Source: SBAX01 sp964646605 (lineage in GTDB: Bacteria > Planctomycetota > Phycisphaerae > UBA1845). From it: a DNA stretch of 10,190 bases. Positions within the stretch are counted from its first letter, which is position 1; each line of letters begins with the position of its first letter. Where the stretch lies: contig CAZYEX010000128.1 in assembly GCA_964646605.1 (NCBI GenBank), positions 1 to 10,190 of the forward strand. Reading direction: 5' to 3'. Shown one piece after another: positions 7,629-10,190 of this stretch. The notes under the pieces were generated by a model, which ran no database searches, had not been told where the DNA came from, and saw only the letters and a program-made list of their open reading frames with translations. A program made the translations under genes and the position numbers.

Positions 7629-7658
7629 GCATCACTCCGAATGGGGCACGGAACGACG

Positions 7659-9575
7659 ATGAAAATGGGCTATAACATTATCGTAGTCGGCGGGGGGCAC
7701 GCCGGGATCGAGGCCGCCTGGGCGGCGTCGAGGCTCGGTGCTTCCACGGCGCTTATTACGATGAGCGCCGACGCCATCGGGCGCATGTCCTGCAACCCCG
7801 CCATCGGCGGCCTCGGCAAAGGCCAGATGGTCCGCGAGATCGACGCCCTGGGCGGCATCATGGGCCTCGCCACCGACGCGGCCGGCATCCAGTTCCGCAT
7901 GCTCAACCGCCGCAAAGGCCCCGCCGTCTGGGCCCCGCGAGCCCAATGCGACCGCGATTCCTACCCCCGCGCCCTCCAGGAAATTCTCGCCGCCGCCCCC
8001 AATCTCGAAATCATCGAAGGGGCCGTCGAAACGATCGATGTAGCGTCACCCCTTGTGGGTGGCGCACTTCGTTCGGAGCATGCGAGGTCACCCACAAGGG
8101 GTGACGCTACATTGGCGACGGGTGCCCGACTCCTTGGCGTGGAGGACCGACCCCGCGTCACCGCCGTGACCCTCACCGACGGCCGAAAGCTCCACGCCGA
8201 CGCGGTCATCCTTACCACCGGAACCTTCCTCCGCGGTCTGATGCACTGCGGCGCGGAACAAACCGAGGGAGGTCGCATCGGCGAAGCCGCCGCCACGGGC
8301 GTAAGTGCTGTGCTTTTGTCACTCGGCTTCGAGCTCGGCCGCCTCAAGACCGGCACCCCGCCCCGCGTCCACCGCGACACCATCGACTATTCGAAGTGCG
8401 AGACGCAACCCGGCGACGACGTGCCCACGCCCTTCTCGGCCATGACCGACGCTGTCACCCAGCGGCAGATCGACTGCTGGATCACCTGGACGAACCTCGG
8501 CGTGCATGGGCACATCACCGCGAACTTGCACCGCGCCCCCATGTACTCCGGCCAGATTCAATCCCGCGGCCCGCGATATTGCCCCAGCATTGAGGACAAG
8601 GTCGTCCGCTTCGCCGACAAGGACCGCCACCAAATCTTTCTGGAGCCCGAGGGCTACGACAACGAGCGCGTCTACTGCAACGGAATCAGCACCTCGCTGC
8701 CCAAGGACGTGCAGGACGCCTTCCTCCGCGAAATCCCCGGTTTGGAAAACGCCCGCATCCTGCAACACGGTTACGCCGTCGAGTACGACTTCGTCCCCAC
8801 GCACCAGACCAAACTCTCGTTGGAAACCAAACTCGTGGACGGATTGTTCCTCGCGGGACAAATCAACGGCACCAGCGGCTACGAAGAGGCCGCCGCCCAG
8901 GGGCTCATCGCGGGCATCAACGCCGTACGATATCTTCGCAACCAGGAACCCTTCATCCTCGCCCGCGACGAAGCCTACATCGGCGTGATGATCGACGACC
9001 TTGTCACCCGCCCCCCTCTCGAACCCTACCGCATGTTCACCTCACGGGCCGAGTACCGACTCCTGCTCCGTTCCGACAACGCCGACCAGCGTTTGACCAC
9101 CATCGGCCGCCGCCTGGGTCTGGTCGACGACGCCCGTTGGTCGCGCTATGAAGCCCGCCGCGACGCCGTCGCCGCAATCACGGCCCTAACCCGAGCGGGT
9201 TCCCTCGGCGGGGCGCCGCTCGCCATCTGGGCCCGCCGACCCGAAGCCGACCTCGGGACGTTCGCCGACGAAATCGCAAAACTCACAGGCCGCACCTTCA
9301 ACGCCGAAGACCTCGAGCAGGTCCTCATCGAAGCCAAGTACAGCGGCTACGTCGATCGCCAAGCCAAGCAAATCGACCGCTTCCGCCGCCTGGAATCCCT
9401 GGCCATCCCCTTGCGGACCGACTATGCCACCATGCCCGAACTGCGTTTCGAAGCCCGCGAGCGACTCACCCGCGTGGCCCCCACAACCCTCGGCCAAGCC
9501 GGCCGGATCAGCGGCGTCACCCCCGCCGACGTCACCGTACTCTGGATTTATCTGACCGGTCGCCGCGCGTCCTAG
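7659..9575 (+). CDS. mnmG: tRNA uridine-5-carboxymethylaminomethyl(34) synthesis enzyme MnmG (GidA), 638 aa
   Basis: MnmG is an FAD-dependent enzyme. With MnmE it adds the carboxymethylaminomethyl group to wobble uridine 34 of certain tRNAs, in the cytoplasm. The N-terminus has the FAD dinucleotide fold VVGGGHAGIEA (9-19), then SCNPAIGGLGKG (44-55). Both family signatures are present: GPRYCPSIEDKVVRF (304-318, with catalytic Cys308 matching E. coli Cys277) and AGQINGTSGYEEAAAQG (399-415). So are EPYRMFTSRAEYRL (455-468) and the C-terminal KYSGYVDRQ and QAGRISGVTPADV, used for partner and tRNA contacts. Start: ATG 7659 gives the usual short lead before the FAD motif and lies below the promoter. 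ATG 7641 and 7665 are alternatives, and the Shine-Dalgarno is weak. Odd feature: codons 127-152 come from a 75-bp REP-doublet-like element inserted in frame, where E. coli MnmG has only a short beta-hairpin turn. Neither mnmE nor rsmG is adjacent. Confidence 0.97.
   Translation: MKMGYNIIVVGGGHAGIEAAWAASRLGASTALITMSADAIGRMSCNPAIGGLGKGQMVREIDALGGIMGLATDAAGIQFRMLNRRKGPAVWAPRAQCDRDSYPRALQEILAAAPNLEIIEGAVETIDVASPLVGGALRSEHARSPTRGDATLATGARLLGVEDRPRVTAVTLTDGRKLHADAVILTTGTFLRGLMHCGAEQTEGGRIGEAAATGVSAVLLSLGFELGRLKTGTPPRVHRDTIDYSKCETQPGDDVPTPFSAMTDAVTQRQIDCWITWTNLGVHGHITANLHRAPMYSGQIQSRGPRYCPSIEDKVVRFADKDRHQIFLEPEGYDNERVYCNGISTSLPKDVQDAFLREIPGLENARILQHGYAVEYDFVPTHQTKLSLETKLVDGLFLAGQINGTSGYEEAAAQGLIAGINAVRYLRNQEPFILARDEAYIGVMIDDLVTRPPLEPYRMFTSRAEYRLLLRSDNADQRLTTIGRRLGLVDDARWSRYEARRDAVAAITALTRAGSLGGAPLAIWARRPEADLGTFADEIAKLTGRTFNAEDLEQVLIEAKYSGYVDRQAKQIDRFRRLESLAIPLRTDYATMPELRFEARERLTRVAPTTLGQAGRISGVTPADVTVLWIYLTGRRAS
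8038..8112. mobile_element. REPIN-like palindromic element inserted in frame in mnmG
   Basis: Arms 8038-8061 and 8089-8112 are perfect 24-bp inverted repeats around a 27-base loop (8062-8088). Each arm, read inward, is AT-GTAG followed by its own palindrome. In the right arm GTCACCC (8087-8093) pairs with GGGTGAC (8099-8105). In the left arm CACCC (8047-8051) pairs with GGGTG (8057-8061), flanked by GCG/CGC. A GTAG head plus an imperfect palindrome, present as an inverted pair, is the known organisation of REP sequences and REPINs, which RAYT transposases are thought to mobilise. No second copy and no transposase is in the window. No target duplication is obvious. The element contributes the peptide VASPLVGGALRSEHARSPT and six or so further residues to MnmG. 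Confidence 0.75.
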
Positions 9576-9578
9576 AGT

Positions 9579-9608
9579 GACGTAGTCAAGCCAACCCGGC
9601 TTCACGTC
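9579..9608 (+). terminator. Possible transcript-end hairpin of mnmG
   Basis: It begins 3 bases after the mnmG stop. The outer stem GACGT (9579-9583) pairs with ACGTC (9604-9608). The inner stem AAGCC (9588-9592) pairs with GGCTT (9598-9602), with a 5-base loop and an uneven internal bulge. No T-run follows (the next bases are CGAAAAAGGG), so if it ends or protects the transcript it is not a standard rho-independent terminator. Confidence 0.4.
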
Positions 9609-9785
9609 CGAAAAAGGGTCCTATGCGACAAGTGCTTGTAACCATGCCATTTACGTCCGCGTGTAGAAATCTAATTTTTTCGTTGACGGCGAATGTATGC
9701 GTATGTACCGTATAGGCAATATGGGGGGCTTGGACAAGTTGAGTTATATGTCACGGACAAGGATGGCTGGGGCAGAGGGTGAACC
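9609..9785 (+). promoter_or_regulatory. Upstream region of the response regulator gene, possible promoter
   Basis: This stretch is clearly more AT-rich than its surroundings and has no convincing gene. TTGACG at 9683-9688 is a good -35 match. At the standard 17-base spacing the -10 would be TACCGT (9706-9711), a weak match; GTATAG and TATAGG just beyond look better but are spaced too far. A transcript from here would have a leader of about 65-70 bases. Confidence 0.35.
9774..9779 (+). promoter_or_regulatory. Ribosome binding site of the response regulator gene
   Basis: AGAGGG, 6 bases before ATG 9786. It supports this start, and no other in-frame start candidate lies nearby upstream. Confidence 0.7.
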
Positions 9786-10190
9786 ATGACCAACGACGGA
9801 CGCACGAAACAGGTCTTCACTACCGGCGAGGTGGCGGACATCTGCAAGGTCAGTCAGCAGACGGTGATCCGGTGTTTCGACAGCGGAAGGTTGCAAGGTT
9901 TTCGCGTCCCCGGATCGCGCTTCAGGCGCATTCCCCGCGAATCCCTCATCGACTTCATGAAGAGCAACCAGATCCCCATGGACCACCTCGAAACGGGGAA
10001 GAAACGAGTGTTGGTTGTTGACGACGATGAGGCCGTAGTGGAGATGTTCAACGAGTTATTGGACCGCGACGGTCGCTTCGACGTCCGGACTGCGTCCACC
10101 GGCTACGACGCGGGAATCCTGACGGAGCAGTTTCGACCCGACGTCTTGCTTCTCGATTTCAGGCTCCCGGACATCAACGGAAACGTCGTG
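9786..10190 (+). CDS. Partial response regulator with N-terminal excisionase-type helix-turn-helix and receiver domain
   Basis: The first 135 residues are visible and the gene runs off the right edge. Residues 10-60 (VFTTGEVADICKVSQQTVIR, then FDSGRLQGFRVPGSRFRRIP and ESLIDFMK) form an excisionase/MerR-like helix-turn-helix of the HTH_17 type, likely to bind DNA. After a short linker a CheY-like receiver begins: KRVLVVDDDEAVVEMFNELL (73-92) carries the acidic pocket Asp79-Asp80, and DVLLLDFRLPDINGN (119-133) places the phospho-acceptor at Asp124. The conserved Thr/Ser and Lys of the receiver would lie past the window. The order is unusual: in the common OmpR and NarL families the receiver comes first and the DNA-binding domain last. 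No histidine kinase is visible here. A further output domain could follow the receiver. Phosphorylation probably modulates DNA binding, but the target genes are unknown. Confidence 0.9.
   Translation, partial: MTNDGRTKQVFTTGEVADICKVSQQTVIRCFDSGRLQGFRVPGSRFRRIPRESLIDFMKSNQIPMDHLETGKKRVLVVDDDEAVVEMFNELLDRDGRFDVRTASTGYDAGILTEQFRPDVLLLDFRLPDINGNVV

Noticed and set aside
7581..7658. 26-residue N-terminal extension of MnmG from ATG 7581
   Set aside because: The likely promoter lies within it. The extension is not like MnmG N-termini, which begin just before the FAD-binding glycines.
8062..8088. Loop between the REP arms as a possible cargo or small RNA
   Set aside because: It is only 27 bases. 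A weak CGCA/TGCG pairing is present but there is no promoter or terminator, so it is best seen as the spacer of the element.
9623..9715. Small open frame of 30 codons (start ATG 9623) in the gap before the response regulator, with AAGGG just upstream
   Set aside because: It is short, overlaps the candidate promoter, and has no clear signal, membrane or toxin-like pattern beyond a few hydrophobic residues. The support is too weak for a gene call.

Overview
The window is GC-rich bacterial chromosome with six protein-coding genes, two of them cut by the window edges. Several traits suggest a planctomycete-like bacterium: a secreted protein with duplicated dockerin-type calcium loops and EGF-like modules, a DCC-lipase maturation factor fusion, and a response regulator with an N-terminal excisionase-type helix-turn-helix. 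No taxonomic marker gene is present, so this placement is an inference.

Layout. Positions 1-356 (minus) hold the N-terminal third or so of a beta-class DNA methyltransferase. This gene starts at TTG. A gene-free gap (357-595) follows. Next come three minus-strand genes in the order of transcription: a DCC/lipase maturation factor-like membrane protein (4268-2325), an OppF/DppF-type ABC ATPase (2328-1237) whose ATG overlaps the previous stop as ATGA, and a cytoplasmic cyclophilin-type prolyl isomerase (1162-596). Upstream of these lies a large secreted serine hydrolase of the beta-lactamase/esterase family (7470-4399, minus), built with dockerin-like and EGF-like modules. A divergent intergenic region (7471-7658) separates it from mnmG (7659-9575, plus), the FAD-dependent tRNA U34 modification enzyme. 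After a 210-base gap, a response regulator starts at 9786 (plus) and runs off the right edge.

The most striking structure is inside mnmG. A 75-bp element (8038-8112) has perfect 24-bp inverted arms around a 27-nt loop. Each arm begins with GTAG followed by its own small palindrome. This is the organisation of a REP doublet (REPIN), the kind of non-autonomous element associated with RAYT transposases. It is exactly 25 codons long, sits in the only forward frame that has no stop, and adds a peptide to a conserved housekeeping enzyme.

The genes do not form one obvious pathway. Only the ATGA overlap between the lipase maturation factor-like gene and the ABC ATPase clearly suggests co-translation. 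The isomerase 74 bases further on may belong to the same transcript. No tRNA, rRNA, CRISPR array, transposase or integrase was seen.
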